This document shows positions 21,640 to 34,000 of a stretch of DNA of 64,000 nt, in pieces; positions within the stretch are counted from its first letter, which is position 1, and each line of letters opens with the position of its first letter. This stretch comes from Diacronema lutheri (taxonomy: Eukaryota > Haptophyta > Pavlovophyceae > Pavlovales > Pavlovaceae), in the NCBI GenBank assembly GCA_019448385.1, contig JAGTXO010000035.1:186001-250000 (forward strand). Direction: 5' to 3'. The position numbers were made by a program, and so were the translations under genes. Below the pieces are notes generated by a model that saw only the letters and a list, made by a program, of their open reading frames with translations, was not told the origin of the DNA and made no database searches.

Positions 21640-22940
21640 CCGTTGGCCGAGCTGCGGGTGTCGCGCACGGCCGTGCTGCGCAGCCAGCGCCTCGATGCGC
21701 CGGTGGCCGGAACCAGCGCCTCGACAGCATGTTGGCTCACTTGGGCTCGGTGCGCGGTGCGCGGCTCTGCCGGCGCGGGCGCGTGCGCGGGCGCGGGCGC
21801 GACGCTTCGGACTCGCTGCCCGGCTCTGCCTGTGCGGGCGCGATGCACTCGGACTCGATGCCCGGCTCTGCCTTCGTGGGCGCGGTCGCGGGCACGGGCG
21901 CGCCCTCGACCCCGTCGCGGTTGAAGACATCGAACTCGACGCACACGCCGTGGTCCTCGAAGTCGGTGGCCTCGCTGTCGTTCGCGTAAGCCTCGGGCGA
22001 ACTCGCAACGAGCGACGACATCTCGGCGTGGAGCCAGCACATCTCATGCTGCACCGCGTGATCAGGTTCTTGAGCGCTCCGTTGAAAGAGTCACTCTCAC
22101 GGAGGCGCTCGCTGCATTACACCAGATAGCCATCGAGCTTGTGAGCGTGCTCGTGCGCCCGTGCGAGGTCCTTGGAGAGCGCGTCGGCGCGCGCGCACAT
22201 GCCGTCGCATGATTTGGCCGGTGTCATGCTGTGCTTCCAAGGCCTGGTGCTCGGCGTTGAGCGTGTCGTGATCCACGCGAACGAGCTGCAACCAGCTGCA
22301 GCAGCCGCGCGACGCCGCTGTCGCCGACGATGCGCTGGAGCATGTGGCCCATGAGGTGCGCGCGGCACGTGGCGAGCGCGACGTTCTTGCGCAGCAGCGC
22401 GAGGATCCGGGCGCCGCGGACGAGCCGGCCCATGCACTTGAGCGCGTAGATTCGGCCGCACATGCACGCGCCGACGACCGAGTCGGCGGGCCCGCCGTCG
22501 AGCCAAAAGTTGGCCTCGGCCGCATCGCGGCGGCGGGCGACGCGCTGAAGGATGCGCACGCGGTAGTGCCGGTCGACGAGCAGCTCGTCGCCGAAGATCT
22601 CGTCGGGCAGCAGCTCGGAGACGTTCTGGGGGTACATGTTGTGCGAGCGAGCACGCGACGAGATCTCGTCGGGCGTGCCGTCCGTTCGTTCAGAGCAGAG
22701 CGCGTCGGACCGGCAGACAGACGATGCAGCGCGCGAAGGCACCTGCAGCGCGCGGCGTGGCCTCGCGTGCCGTCACGAAGCCGCCTGCGCGCACTGCGGA
22801 GGCGGCGAGCGCGACGAGGGCGGGCGCGGACGAGGTGCTGAGCGGCGTCACGTACGCGCCCTCGCCCGCCGAGCTCGACGCCGCGGCGCTGACGATGCGC
22901 GCGGCATACCACACCGACCGCCTCTGAGACGATGCGCGGC
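21640..22940 (-). pseudogene. Unrecognised minus-strand coding remnant
   Basis: Non-random peptide stretches are readable but no family is recognised. They are HNMYPQNVSELLPDEIFGDE, YRVRILQRVARRRDAAEANF and CMCGRIYALKCMGRLVRGAR (about 22640-22330), then a helical stretch near 22300-22130. Finally MQHEMCWLHAEMSSLVASSP leads an acidic tail (about 22054-21737) with two 42-bp repeats. They lie in more than one frame, so the gene is spliced or broken. It reads away from the inverted repeat at 23053, opposite to the helicase remnant. Confidence 0.35.
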
Positions 22941-23052
22941 GCCTGCGGAGGACTGGTCCGTTGGCGCGCAAACCGTGGGCGAAAGGGCGCGAAGCCAACG
23001 GCCGTCCGCGCACGTTCAAACGCGCGCATACGGGTGGCTTCCTCCCACCTTC

Positions 23053-23372
23053 GGCGCCGCTTTTCAAAAGGGTGTAGGGTGTAGGGTGTCGGATGCAAAA
23101 CAAGCCCTCCCCACATTTGGGCCCGACGTCATTCCTTCTTCGAAGCCGTGACGTTACTCACATACGAGTACTTTTACTTAGTGTAGGATGGATCTATTCT
23201 CTAAGTATTTACATAGTGTAGGGTGTAGGATAAGTACGGTTATGAAAGTCCCATAGGGGGAGAAGGAATGACGCTGTGACGGAAGAAGGAGTGACGTCGG
23301 GCCCAAATGTGGGGAGGGCTTGTTTTGCATCCTACACCCTACACCCTACACCCTTTTAGAAAGCGGCGGCGC
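23053..23372. repeat. Foldback inverted repeat with ~89-bp arms
   Basis: The arms 23053-23141 and about 23280-23372 are near-perfect reverse complements with about four mismatches and a small indel. They include CAAGCCCTCCCCACATTTGG and a TAGGGTG triplet repeat (telomere-like only in appearance). The 138-base centre is AT-rich. Both arms read outward as the same peptide, MWGGLVLHPTPYTLHPF. This could be a MITE, or the abutting termini of two head-to-head elements. Confidence 0.85.
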
Positions 23373-23559
23373 CTCGGAGCATGGCGGCTCGACAGCATGG
23401 CGCCTCGACAGCATGGCGTCGTCCAGCGTCACGCCGCGTCGTGGTCCTGCCGCTCCTCCGTGGCGCACGGATGGCGCTCCTCCGTGACGCAGCCGAACGA
23501 CGCCGCGGCGTCACGGCCCGGGCGCAGTCGCCATCCTGGACGCCACGGATGGCGAACCG

Positions 23560-25080
23560 GTCGACGAGATCCGGCACGAGGACGTCTGCGCCATCGCCAC
23601 GCAGCTCGACTGCGTCTACACGGGGCTCACGGGCTCGATGTTTGGCACCAAGTGGAACGTGTGCGGGGTCATGCTCCCGAAGCGCGCCGAGCAGCGGCCG
23701 CAGCCCGGCTCGGACGCCTTCGCCTCGTACAGCGTGGCCGCCTGGGCCGACACGTTCGACTCCACGGGGCTGTACGTGCCCGACGAGCGCGAGCGCGCGG
23801 CGGCGCTCGCGGCGGTGGCCGGTCTGCGCACGGCGCGCGCGCCGGCCGGGCCGGGCGGGCGCGAGCTCGCGCGCGCGCAGGGCTACGATCGCGCCGAGCA
23901 GGCTGCGAGCGCGGCGGCGGCGCGCGCGGCGATGGCCGAGACCGGCCAGCAGCGCGCGCTCCACGGCGCGGTCGTCGACTCGGCGCTGCGCGGCGTGGGC
24001 GACCGGCTGCACTTTTGCGACGCGCCGGGCGGCACGGGCAAGACGTTCGTCGAGCGCGCCATCATCGCCGCCGTGCGCGCGGATGGGCACGCGGTCGTCG
24101 TGTGCGCGTCCTCGGGCGTCGCCGCCACGCTGCTGCCCGACGGCCGCACCTTCCACTCGACCTTCAAGGTGCCCGTCGGCGCCGACTCGGACGGGCAAGC
24201 CGTTCAATGGCGTGCCGCGCTCCGAGCGCGGGCGCTCCGTGGCCGCCGCGGCGAATGATCGTGGGGGACGAGGCGCCGATGCAGAAGCGGGGCCGCCTCG
24301 ACTCGCTCGATCGGTGTTTGCGCGACGTGACGGGCGTCGACGAGCGCTTCGGCGGCAAGACGTTGCTGCTCGCCGGCGACTTTTGCCAGTGCTTGCCGGT
24401 GGTGCGGCGCGGCTCGCGCGCGCAGATCGTGCGCTCCTGCCTCGAGTACTCGGCATCGTGGCAGCACGATCGGCCGTACGCCTTGGTCGAGAACTCTCGC
24501 GCCTCGAACGCGGCGCGCGACACGGGCGACGCGCTCGGCGCGGGCGAGTGGGCGAAGCTGCCGCGCAGCCTCGGCGACGGCGCCTTTCCCGCGGCGGTGC
24601 CGCCTGCGGGGGCCATGCCCGGCGCATTCCCGCTCGATCCCGTGCAGCTGCCCGAGGCGTCTCGGCCTACCCGGCGGAGCTCGTAGCCACTCGCCTCCTC
24701 TCGCTCGGCGAGGGGCTGTGCAGCGGCACGCGGCTGGTCGTGCGCGGCGTGCGCGCCGGCGGCCGGCTGCTCGAGTGCGCGCGACCCGGCGCGGCCGCCG
24801 GGCGCGACAGCACCGTGCTCATCGCGCGCATCGACCACCACTCGCCCGACGAGGGCACGTTCGCGTTTGCATGGCTGCACCGCCAGTTCCCGGTGCGGCC
24901 GGCGTAACAAGGCGCAGGGTCAAGCGCTCGGGTGCGCGGGCGTGTGGCTCGCCGAGCCGTGCTTCACGCACGGCCAGCTCTACGTGGCCGCTTCGCGCGT
25001 CGGGCACGCGTCGCGCATCCGCTTTGCGCTTGGCCCGGACCATGTGACGCGCACCGTCGTCTTCAAAGAGGTGCTCCGCG
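23560..25080 (+). pseudogene. Broken PIF1-family (Helitron-type) DNA helicase
   Basis: PIF1 superfamily 1B helicase motifs occur in the right order. They are Walker A GGTGKTF (about 24030), Walker B GDEAPMQKRG (about 24265), motif III LLLAGDFCQCLPVV (about 24370), HRQFPVRPA (about 24890), and the terminal QGQALGCAGVWL...HGQLYVAASRV (about 24915-25005). That last block closely resembles the helicase of Helitrons and other algal PIF1-carrying elements. The motifs lie in three or four different frames, so the copy is broken by several frameshifts or is poorly sequenced. No Rep/HUH nuclease motif was found, so calling it a Helitron is only an inference. Confidence 0.7.
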
Positions 25081-26690
25081 CGGTCAGCGGTGGCGAGGCG
25101 GCGGCGGCGGCGGCGGCATTCGCCGCGGCCGCCGTCGCCGCCGCGCGCGAATGCGCGGCGGCGGCGCGCGGTGGCGGCGGGCGCGGCGGGCGCGGCTCGG
25201 ACGGCGCGCGCGGCGCCGGCGGCGGGCGGCGCGCTGGCGGCGGGCGCGACGCCGGCGCGCGGTGCTGCCCAGCACCCGCCGGCGCGACGCCCGTCGCGCC
25301 GCTCGCGGCCGACACGCAGCCGGCGGGTGCTCGCCAACACCGCGCGCCGCGCGACTGGCCCGCGTACCTGCGCGCCCTTCTAGGGCGCGCAGGGGCCTCA
25401 AGCCGGCGCGCTGCCCGCCGCCGCGTGGGTCGCCGCCGCGCGCGTGCCGTCGGCGCTGCCGCCGTCCGGCGTCGCGCTCGCGCCGCTGCCGCAACCGCAG
25501 CCGCCGCCGCCGCCGCCGCCTGCCGGCAAGCTGGGCAAGCGCGCAGCGGCGGCGACGGCGGTGCGTGGCCCGGCGAGCAAGCGGTAGCGGTGCCGCCGAG
25601 CCGGGGGCGGGCTCCGTGGGCGACGCGGCTTGGCCCGCCACTCGCACCACTCGCGCCGGGCGCGCACAACGCGCCGTGGTCCGCTGCGCGGCCGGGCGAA
25701 AATGCGGTCCTGGCTGCGGGGCGGATCCGACACGCCGTGGCCGTACAGCGCGTTCGGCATGGATTTGTTACTCATGCCATGGCGTCGCGCCACGATGACG
25801 CCCGTGGCCCCGGCGGCCAGCCTCGCGCCGCTACGCCGTGTCGTCGCGGCCGGCGCACACAGCGAACTGTGTGTCCGCGGCACATGCCCGGCTGCTCGCG
25901 CGCTGCAAGCTTGCCGAACTGCTCGCGCTGGAATGGCGCGCTGCGGGCGTGCCCGCGCACCGCGCGTGTGCCATGCGCGTTCCGGGAGCGCCGCGCCGCG
26001 CGCCGAAGCGGCGCGCGGCGCACGTGCGGCCTCGGGCCGAAGAGGGGCCGGCGCGACCGGCCGCGAGGCGGGCGCAGACGCTCGGCGTGCCGGTCGATGC
26101 GTCGTCCAAATCCGCGTCGGGCGGGTGCGCGCCTGGGCCGGCGCTGCGTGCAGTCGGCGGGGCCCGGCCACGCGCTCGGGCGTAACGTTCGCGCCTGTTC
26201 GGCCGAGGCGCACTCGCCGTCCCCTCGCGCCGGCAACGTGCGTGCGGGCCAGCACGCAGGCAGCGTACGATGCCACGGCAGCGGCGAGCGCGTCCCCGCC
26301 GGTGTGCCGCTCGGCGCCCCGTCACGCGCAACGTGCGCGCCGCCCGCTGCATGCGCACGCATACGCGCGCTGGCAGCGTGCGCACAATTGCCCGGGCAAG
26401 ATCGTCCCGCGCTCGCGCCGCCGACGCATCATTCCATGTGTCCGTTTCGGCATCTGCCACCATCCACCAGCCCTCGAAAGCCGGCTTGCGCGTGGGCGCC
26501 CGTCCGGTGCGAGAAGCGGCTCGCGTCCTCGCGCGGGGCGCCTCCGCGCCAGGCGCCCGGCGCGCGCTCGTCTTGCCGCGCCACCACGCTGATCTGCGCC
26601 CAACCCTCGCTCGCCAATTCCCCCGTCGTCCCTGCTGCGCAGCCCGCAACAGCGCGCGCATGGCGCGCGCACGGCGCAGCGCCTTGAGCA
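25081..26690. other. Ala/Gly/Arg-rich low-complexity DNA, no recognised gene
   Basis: Very GC-rich sequence with GGC/GCG repeats that translates to low-complexity peptides in all frames. The first part may be the helicase C-terminal tail. No conserved motif was seen. Confidence 0.4.
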
Positions 26691-27681
26691 AGTTTTACGT
26701 CGTCGGTCGGCAGCCTGTGGAAGACGCGTTTGACGGCCCGATGTGGCCGGTGAGAGTGCCCGGCGTGCCGCGTGGTGAGCGCCTGCACGGCTTGCCGGGC
26801 TCGGCGCGCGCCCAGCCAGCCTCCCTCCACCCCGCCGCAAACCGTGCGTGCGCACCCCGCACACCCGGCGCTGCGCGGCGCGGCGCAGGCGCGAAGAACG
26901 AGGGCAACGCGTGCTACACGACGTCCTTATGCAATCGCTCTTCGCCCTGAACGTGCTCCGTGCGATGCTTCGCTCCGCTTCGCGCCGTGCCAACAGCGTC
27001 GAGAGGGCGCGTTTTCGGGACTTTGGCACGCTGATCGAGGACACCAAGGCGCCGACACGGCTGTGTCTTGTGTCCGTCATCGACGTCATCTCGGGCCGTG
27101 GCGCGCGAAGGACGCCGCAGGATGCCGCTGAGTTCTTCCGGTTGCTACTCGGCCGAGTGCCCGGGCTCGCTGCGGCCTTCGGAGCCGACACACGCGTCGG
27201 GCCAGTGCTCGAGCAGATCGCCGTGCCTTCAGAGTCCGGCGAGGGCATCGCCGTACTCGTCAGCGTCGGCGGCGATGCGGCGCGCGCGCTTGCACACGCT
27301 CTGGGGTGCGCCGCTGGGCCGCCGCGGGATCGCCACACGAACGCGGGCCACTCGGGCGTGCTCACGCCAGCCAGCATCGCTGTCGAGGCGCCGCGCACGA
27401 CGCGCGGCAATGGCCCGCAGTGCAAGAACAACCGCGCGCTCGTGTGCGCGCCGCGGCTGCTACTCGGCGGGCGCGACCACCTCCTCGTCGCCGGCGTGGT
27501 GCACGTGGGCGAGGGGCCGATGAGCGGGCACCTTGTCGCCATCGTGCTCCGCAACGAGGCTTGGCTTCCGTGCGACGACTACAACGTGCGGCGGCGCGCA
27601 CGGTCGCTCGGTGCCGCGACCGGCGGTCGAGCGCAGCCGCAACCGCCCCGTCCTCCCGCGCGGCACGCGCGCGTGGCCTGA
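26691..27681 (+). pseudogene. Ubiquitin-specific protease (USP/UCH) domain, frame-broken
   Basis: Looks like a C19 deubiquitinase. The Cys box reads KNEGNACYTTSL and then MQSLFALNVL in the adjoining frame, matching the family's NxGNTCYxNSxLQxL except for the frame change at about 26935. The Asp/His box is present: MSGHLVAIVLRNEAWLPCDD (about 27520-27590), equivalent to GHYxxxxR...WxxxDD. The protein is short (about 260 residues from Cys box to stop) and follows the helicase remnant on the same strand, so it may be element cargo. It is either a pseudogene or a sequencing-error copy of a real gene. Confidence 0.55.
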
Positions 27682-28082
27682 AAGCTCGCGCGCGCGCCTG
27701 CCGCACGCACGCGCGTTGCCCGCGCAGATCTACAACGTGCCTGAGTCCGACGCGCTGGCGTGGGCAAGTGGTGCGAGCATGCTCGTTCACAGCCGGCTCG
27801 ACGTGGAGCCGTTGGACCCGGCGCCGGGCTCAGCGTCACCGCCGTCGGCCGCATCGCCTGCGTGGCCGAGCTCGGAGCCCGACGCGCCGACCTTGCCGGC
27901 AGCCTGGCCGCGGGTGCGGCAGATGGCAGCGGTGCCAACAGATGCGACGATCGGCATCGCGGAGACGGCTGCAGACATCTCTACGGCGGCGATCGGCCCA
28001 GCTGCGCGCGAGGCCCGCCAAGTTGTCTCCGTGACGCGCGCATTGCCAACAGCGGTGAGTGCGTCCTCGTCTCCGGCGGCCG

Positions 28083-28136
<54 letters not shown>

Positions 28137-28679
28137 ACCACTCTCCCTACCTTCTTCCTCCTTTCGCACCTCGCACGCGCACGCCGTCCGCTGCCCGCTG
28201 TCCGCGGCCCAAATTGCCTTGCGGAAGCCGAGCAGGCAGAGCCCTGCTTGGATGGCTCCAGCGCGCATCTTGTGGATGGCGACGCTGTGGGCGAGCACGG
28301 ACGCTTAAATGTGACCAGTGGCGCGCACGTGCACGTGCGCTAACTGGACGTCGAGCGTGTGCGCCTTGTCCGCACGTGTGCACTTACGTGCGTCTGCGGC
28401 GATCTGCCCGGCGTAGTAGTCCGCGCGCGCGGGAACCGCGTCGGCAGTAGGAGCAGGATAACGTACTTGCGCCTGACGAGGACGGCGAGAAGTGCGGCTT
28501 TTCGCTCGGGGCCTACCATGCCGCCGAGGTTGGCGCTGGCGCGCGTGAGGCAGTCGGAGCGCGCTGGGCCCGGGTTGAAGGCCTCACCCCAGGGGACGGG
28601 AGGATTCAAGGCGCCGAGCCGCTGCGGGTGCGGCGGGAGGCCCCGGGCGGGTGTGCTAATGCGGCTCGATGGCCGCCTG

Positions 28680-28718
<39 letters not shown>

Positions 28719-29120
28719 CGTTGGGCCGCCCGCGGAAACGGAGGTGAGCGTGTGGGAGCGGCGCGCGTCGGCGCGCGCGGCTGGCGTGCAGCACGGATAA
28801 GTCTTGTGTGGACTTCGCGGGGCGGATCCCGGTGCAGGGATTGCCGACGTAGGCCGCGAGCGCGAGCAGGGCGGGGATGAAGACGGATGATGGGGTTGGG
28901 GCCAAGGCCGCCGCACCCGCAGCTATCACGGTGGCAGCGACCGCCACGGTCAGTGCGAGGCTCGCGTGGCCGCTGCGCGGGCAGCTCGCCCGCCAGGTCC
29001 AGGAGGGCCGGCCTGCGGCCTCAGTGCCCAGCGTTGGGCATGTCAGCGTCTGCGTCTGCGGGCCCGCCACTGCGATGGCGCTTTGAGCCTGGCGCACCAA
29101 AACGCAATCGGTCCGCCGAT

Positions 29121-29162
<42 letters not shown>

Positions 29163-31069
29163 CGAGGCGTGCGGGCTTGGGGTGGGCTCCGGGTGCCGGC
29201 GCTGTGCCAGCGGCGGGCTTGGTTGACGCCGTCTCGCCGGGGCCCTTGCGCCTTGCGGCGCGAGCGTCGCGGAGGGGCGTCGGCTGCGCTGGCTCCGCGT
29301 CGGCGGTGGCGTGGGGCAGGCTCTTGTGGAGGGCGGAGCGCTCGCGCACGAGTCGGTTGCCAAGGCGGGCTGTCTGCGTGCCGTTGGGCTGCGCTTGGGT
29401 AGGTAGGACCTGCGGCCTCGGGGGCGGGCGCGTTTTCGTGTTGGGCCAGGCGGCAGCGCGCACCGGCCGTGTTCGCGGCCGGCAGGCGGACGTCCGCAGC
29501 GGGGCGGAGAATGCAGGCGAAGCGCCTGCATGAACGCGGTTCGCACCTGGCGGCCAGGCGATCACGAACCGTTGGGTCGCCCGGCTGTTTGGTGGAGCCG
29601 AGGGCAGCAAGGATAGCAAGCTTGGCCGCCTCATCGGTGACGAGCGGCACTGTTGCCCAGCTCTGTACCTCGAAGCCCTGGATGTGCAGGCGTCGGGGAA
29701 GTTCCCGGCAGCGTCGCCTGCGTCCGTCGAGAGGCGGACCGAACTCGCGCCCGTGCCCCCGTTGGCGACACCGAGCTCTCGCTCGTTCACACCGGCCCGC
29801 CGACGCGGGCGCGTGGTGCGCGCGCGTTGGGTGCGTGTCTGCCTCGAGCAGCGTGCCCAGTCGCAGTGTGGGCGCGTGTCCGTCTGCCTCAAAACGCCAC
29901 GTGGAGGGGAAGGCGCGGGGCGGGCTCGCCGAGGAGGTGCCGCCGCTCGCTGCCACCCGGCGCGGGCTCGGGGCAGCCGTCTTCGGGTGCCGCGCTCTTC
30001 GCGCCATGCACGAACGTTCCGCCGCGCTCGCAGCGCGCGAGCGCACACACAGAGCGCGCGGCGACCCCGGCGGGGGCAGTGCGTCCCGGTGGCACTCGCG
30101 GGCGCGCGCCTGGCCTGGGCGCAGCTTGGCGCGTTGCCGCCCGCGCAGCGAGCCGCCCGCGCGCCTCGCCGCGCGCGCGCTTCGTCGCACGCGTGCGCCC
30201 TGCATGCACGCGCACAGCGCGCGGCGGCTCGGCGCAGTGCAAGGCAGAGCGTGCTGCAACGGTTGCGAGGGCGCGCACGCGCGGCGCGGCGCGCCCCTGT
30301 GTGGTCGCCTGCGCGCGGCGCGTGGTCCGGACGCAGCTCGGTGGCGTGATGCCGTTCGTGCAACACAGTGCGCGTGAGAGCCGCACGTGCACACCTGCAG
30401 TGCAACGCGGCATTGCGCGCGTTGCGTGCGCGGAGCGCGGCTGGATGTGCCTGAGGTCGCGCAGCATGCCGCGCGCCGCGCGCTGTGCGGCGCAGCGAGT
30501 CGGCCATGCCCCTGGTCCTCGTCTCCGGGGGGGGGGGGGGGGGGGTTTGGTGGTGGTGGCAACCAGGATCCGCCAGCGCGTGGTGGGCGCCGTCCAACTC
30601 CCAACCAGGATGCGCCCCGTTCTTCCCCGACACTCTCCGTCCAAACCCGCCGCCCAGCCTGCCGCCGCACCCGCCGCCAACGCCGCCGCGCACCCATCCG
30701 CCGAGCTCACCGCGCGCGCGCTCGCGCTCACGCTGCGCGACGAGGCTGCGCAGGCCGGCGCGCGGCCGTGCAGAGCAGCGCAGGCCGGCGCGCGGCCGCG
30801 CGCGCGCGCTCACGTTGCGGCCGCGCAGCGAGCTTTCGCCGCGTCGCAGCCCCTCCGAGCAGCCACGATGCACGCCCCCGGAGGACGTTGGCCGCGCTCG
30901 GAGGCCGCGCTCGGGCGCGCAAAGAGAGGCGGCGCGGGCAAACGAGTAGGCTCGGCGCGCTGGCGGGTCCTGGTTGTGGGAGAGCGGGGCATTCTCCAGG
31001 GCATCATGTAAATTCTCCCAAGTATCATCCGGGCCGCCATCCGGACACTGACGTGCCCACAGTCTGCAG
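27682..31069. other. Homopolymer-rich region without a recognised gene
   Basis: Contains several long homopolymers: C about 28087-28122 followed by (CA)n to 28139, G about 28682-28718, G about 29125-29162 and G about 30529-30546. Long open frames exist on both strands but show no conserved domain. The minus strand encodes WGEAFNPGPARSD near 28565-28591, like a motif seen in algal retroelements. Introns or leader exons of the downstream giant gene could lie in its right part, but I cannot support any. Confidence 0.45.
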
Positions 31070-34000
31070 ATGGAGGACTCCGTGAAGGACGCTTTGCGCG
31101 GCGGGCGGGGCGGCTCGGACAGTTTCTCGCTGGCCCTCAGCACCATTCTGTCGCCGGGAGATACCCACCCCCACGTGGTCCCATCCACTTGCCTCATCGC
31201 CCTGCTGCGTTACGCGGATTTCGGCACGAGCAGGGTTATGCTGGGCGACACGGGGTGCTCGCAGCATGCGCTCAAGGTGGCGCTGCGCAACCTGCGCAAA
31301 GCATGCGCGGATGCGGACCGGTTTGGGCAGGTGCTCGTGGTCGTGCTACCGTTCTGCCTCCGCGCGTCCAGCGGCCTCGCGCACTGGACGGCGGCGTACC
31401 TGCTCCTCGCGCCGCCCGCGCAGCGCGGCGCGCCGCCCGGCGCCGCGCTCGCCCTGCTCGCCGATTCGCGCACCTTGGGCAACGGCGAATCGGCGTACGC
31501 CACGGCGGCCGGCGTGCTCATCAAGAAGCTTGCGCAGCGCATCGGCAGAACAGCGCCGCCCATCGATGCCTTCAAGGCGCCCCCGCAGAGTGGGGCCGCG
31601 TGTTGCTTCGCCGCGGCAACAGTCGCGGCCGAGGTCGCGGCGAGCGCATCGACGCTCTACGGCCGCCGCGCGAATGTCCTTGTCGAGATCAAGAAGGCTT
31701 TGGACGCGCGCCTCGCGCGCCTCACGACGGCCGCGTACGAGGAGACCCGCGCGCGCACGCTCCGCGCCGCCATCGGCGCTCTGCTCGGCGACCGCGCCAG
31801 GCGCTTCGGCCCGTTCACCCGCGAGGCCGCGCGGCTCGCCGAGGCCGCGCGGCTCGCCGAGGCGTGCGATGCCAGTGTCGGCGGATCCGCGCCCGACGGG
31901 CTGCTGCAGGCCGTCGAGGCGGCGCTGCGCGCGCCCGACGACCGCATCGCACGCACGGCCGCGCTCGACGCGCTCACGGGCGCTGCAGGCCGCGCGCTGT
32001 CGACGGCGGCCAGGCCGCGCGGCGCGGCGGCGCCAAGGCCGCCGTCGCGAGCGCCACCGCCGCGTGCGCCGCAGCGGCGCGCCGCCTCGGCGTGGGGGCC
32101 CCGACCATTCAGCCTCCTCGGCGGGGGCGAGGGCGACGGGGACGATGGCGACGCCACCACCGCTGACGACGGGGAGGGCGCGGAGGACGGGGACGACGAC
32201 CTCGCGGGCGCGGCGGCTGCGGCGGTGGCGACGGGCACGGCGGCGACGAGCGCGGTGGCGGCGGGCGCGGCGCCAACCTCGCCGGCGGCGGCGGACGGCG
32301 GTGGCTCGGCGCCGCTCGAACGCCGCTGCGTCTACACTGCGCCTGATGAGGGCGACGCGGACGCGCGCGTGTACGACGCCAAGGACCCCGAGCAGCTAAA
32401 AGCGGGTAGGGCGCGGCTGCGGGCGAACAGCGGGCGCGCGCCCGCCGTGGTCGACACGCTTTTCGCGCACGCGACGGGCACGATCGTCACGCGGCAGCGC
32501 ACGGAGGGCGTGACCGGCGCGGGCATGCACCACCTCGCCGCCCCGACGCAGGGCGCGGGGTACGGTACCGTCGTGCGGGCCGAGCTGGGCGAGCCCGGCT
32601 TCGCGGGGACGACACGGCACATGACGTCGGGCGTGGAGAACCAGCCGCGCGCGGTACGAGCGGCCGCGCGCGCGTACGCGCACGACGGCTGGGGCGGCGT
32701 GTACACTGCGCACGAGGACTTTGCCGCCTTCGAGGGCTTGCCGCGGCTCGCCGCGCCCGAATCGCTCGCGGCCATCGCCGGCGGGTCGGCGGACGCGGTG
32801 TTCTGCTGGCGGTCCGGCCGGTCCGTCAACGGCGAGGTGACGACGGTTCACTTCAATGGCGACCGCGCCGCCGCCATCGACCACGCGCGGGCGCTGCGCG
32901 TCAGGCCCGATTGGCGCTCGCAGCCCAGGATCTACGAGGCGGCGTGCGGCGCGGAGGGCACGGTGCTGCTCGTGTGGGTCGTGCCCGACCGTCACAAAAA
33001 CCCGCGGCTGGACTGGGCGCCGATTCTCGTCGTGATCCACCTGCCCGCCGACCCCGACTGGCTCGCGCGCGCCACGCCGGCGATCGCGAAGGCGCGGCGC
33101 GAGGTCGAGGACGGACGCGCGCGCGCGGAGGCGCGCGGCGTGCCGCAGCACCTCGCCTACACGCTGAGCCCACGCTTCCGAGGCACCGCGCCGCGCGGCG
33201 CCGCGCGCGTGCCGCCGCGCCTCGGCGCGAGCGACGCGCGCGAGGCGCGCGCGCTCGCGGCGCTCGAGTCGGCGCTCATGTTCGCGCCGGCCTGGCGGCG
33301 CGCGGTGCGCGCGGCGAGCCGCGCCCCCGGCAGTGGCGCCGCGGCCGTCGAGCGCGCGCTCGCGCGCCTGCACAACGCGCCCGAGCCCGATGACGAGAGC
33401 GCGCCCGAGTCGGCGCGCGTCGCGCCGCTCGCCGCCGCGCTCGAGCAGTCGGCGGGCTGGCCGGCGGGCACGGCGCGCATGGCGGCAAGCGTGACCAAGG
33501 GCCCCGGCGTCGGAGATGGCGCAGGTGGCGACGAAGCGATCAAGGTGGAGGAAACGGCGAAGACGAGCGGCGACGGCTGCACCGGCACGCCTCCTCTGCG
33601 CCCGGCCGCGCGCGCGGCCGGCGCGGCGGACGACGGAGGGGCGGCGGTCGTGGCGGGCGTCGAGGGCGAGCGCGACGCACTCGCCAAGACGGGTGCCGGC
33701 GGCTGCGACGACGACGCTCGCGAGCCGCTGTCGGCCGGCAAGCCCGGCGCACTCGCCGCCGCGGCGACCGTCGGGGGTTTCGGCGAGCTCGTCGGCAGCC
33801 TATGCGCGTGGCTGGCGCACGGCGCGGCTGGCGGCGCCATCGCGGCCATCTCCCCCGGGACGGCCGCGCGCGGAGCAAACGGCACGCCGCAGCGCGCCGA
33901 GCCGCCGGCCGCCGGCGATCCCGTCGCTCCGCACGCGCGCGTCGCCGCTGCGGCGCCCTTGGCGGGCAGCGCGGCGGCGCCGTCGTCGGACGCGCGCGAC

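Noticed and set aside
23071-23089. TAGGGTG repeats as interstitial telomere
   Set aside because: Only two to three units, period seven with a G to T difference from TTTAGGG, and mirrored exactly in the other foldback arm; part of the repeat, not telomeric.
23560-25080. Calling the helicase region a complete Helitron
   Set aside because: No HUH Rep motif, no TC...CTRR termini with hairpin identified, and the helicase itself is frame-broken.
28606-31197. Minus-strand frame of over 800 residues through two poly-G tracts
   Set aside because: No conserved motif, runs of Pro from homopolymers, and stops are rare at this GC content. Only the short GEAFNPGP box near its end seemed worth noting.
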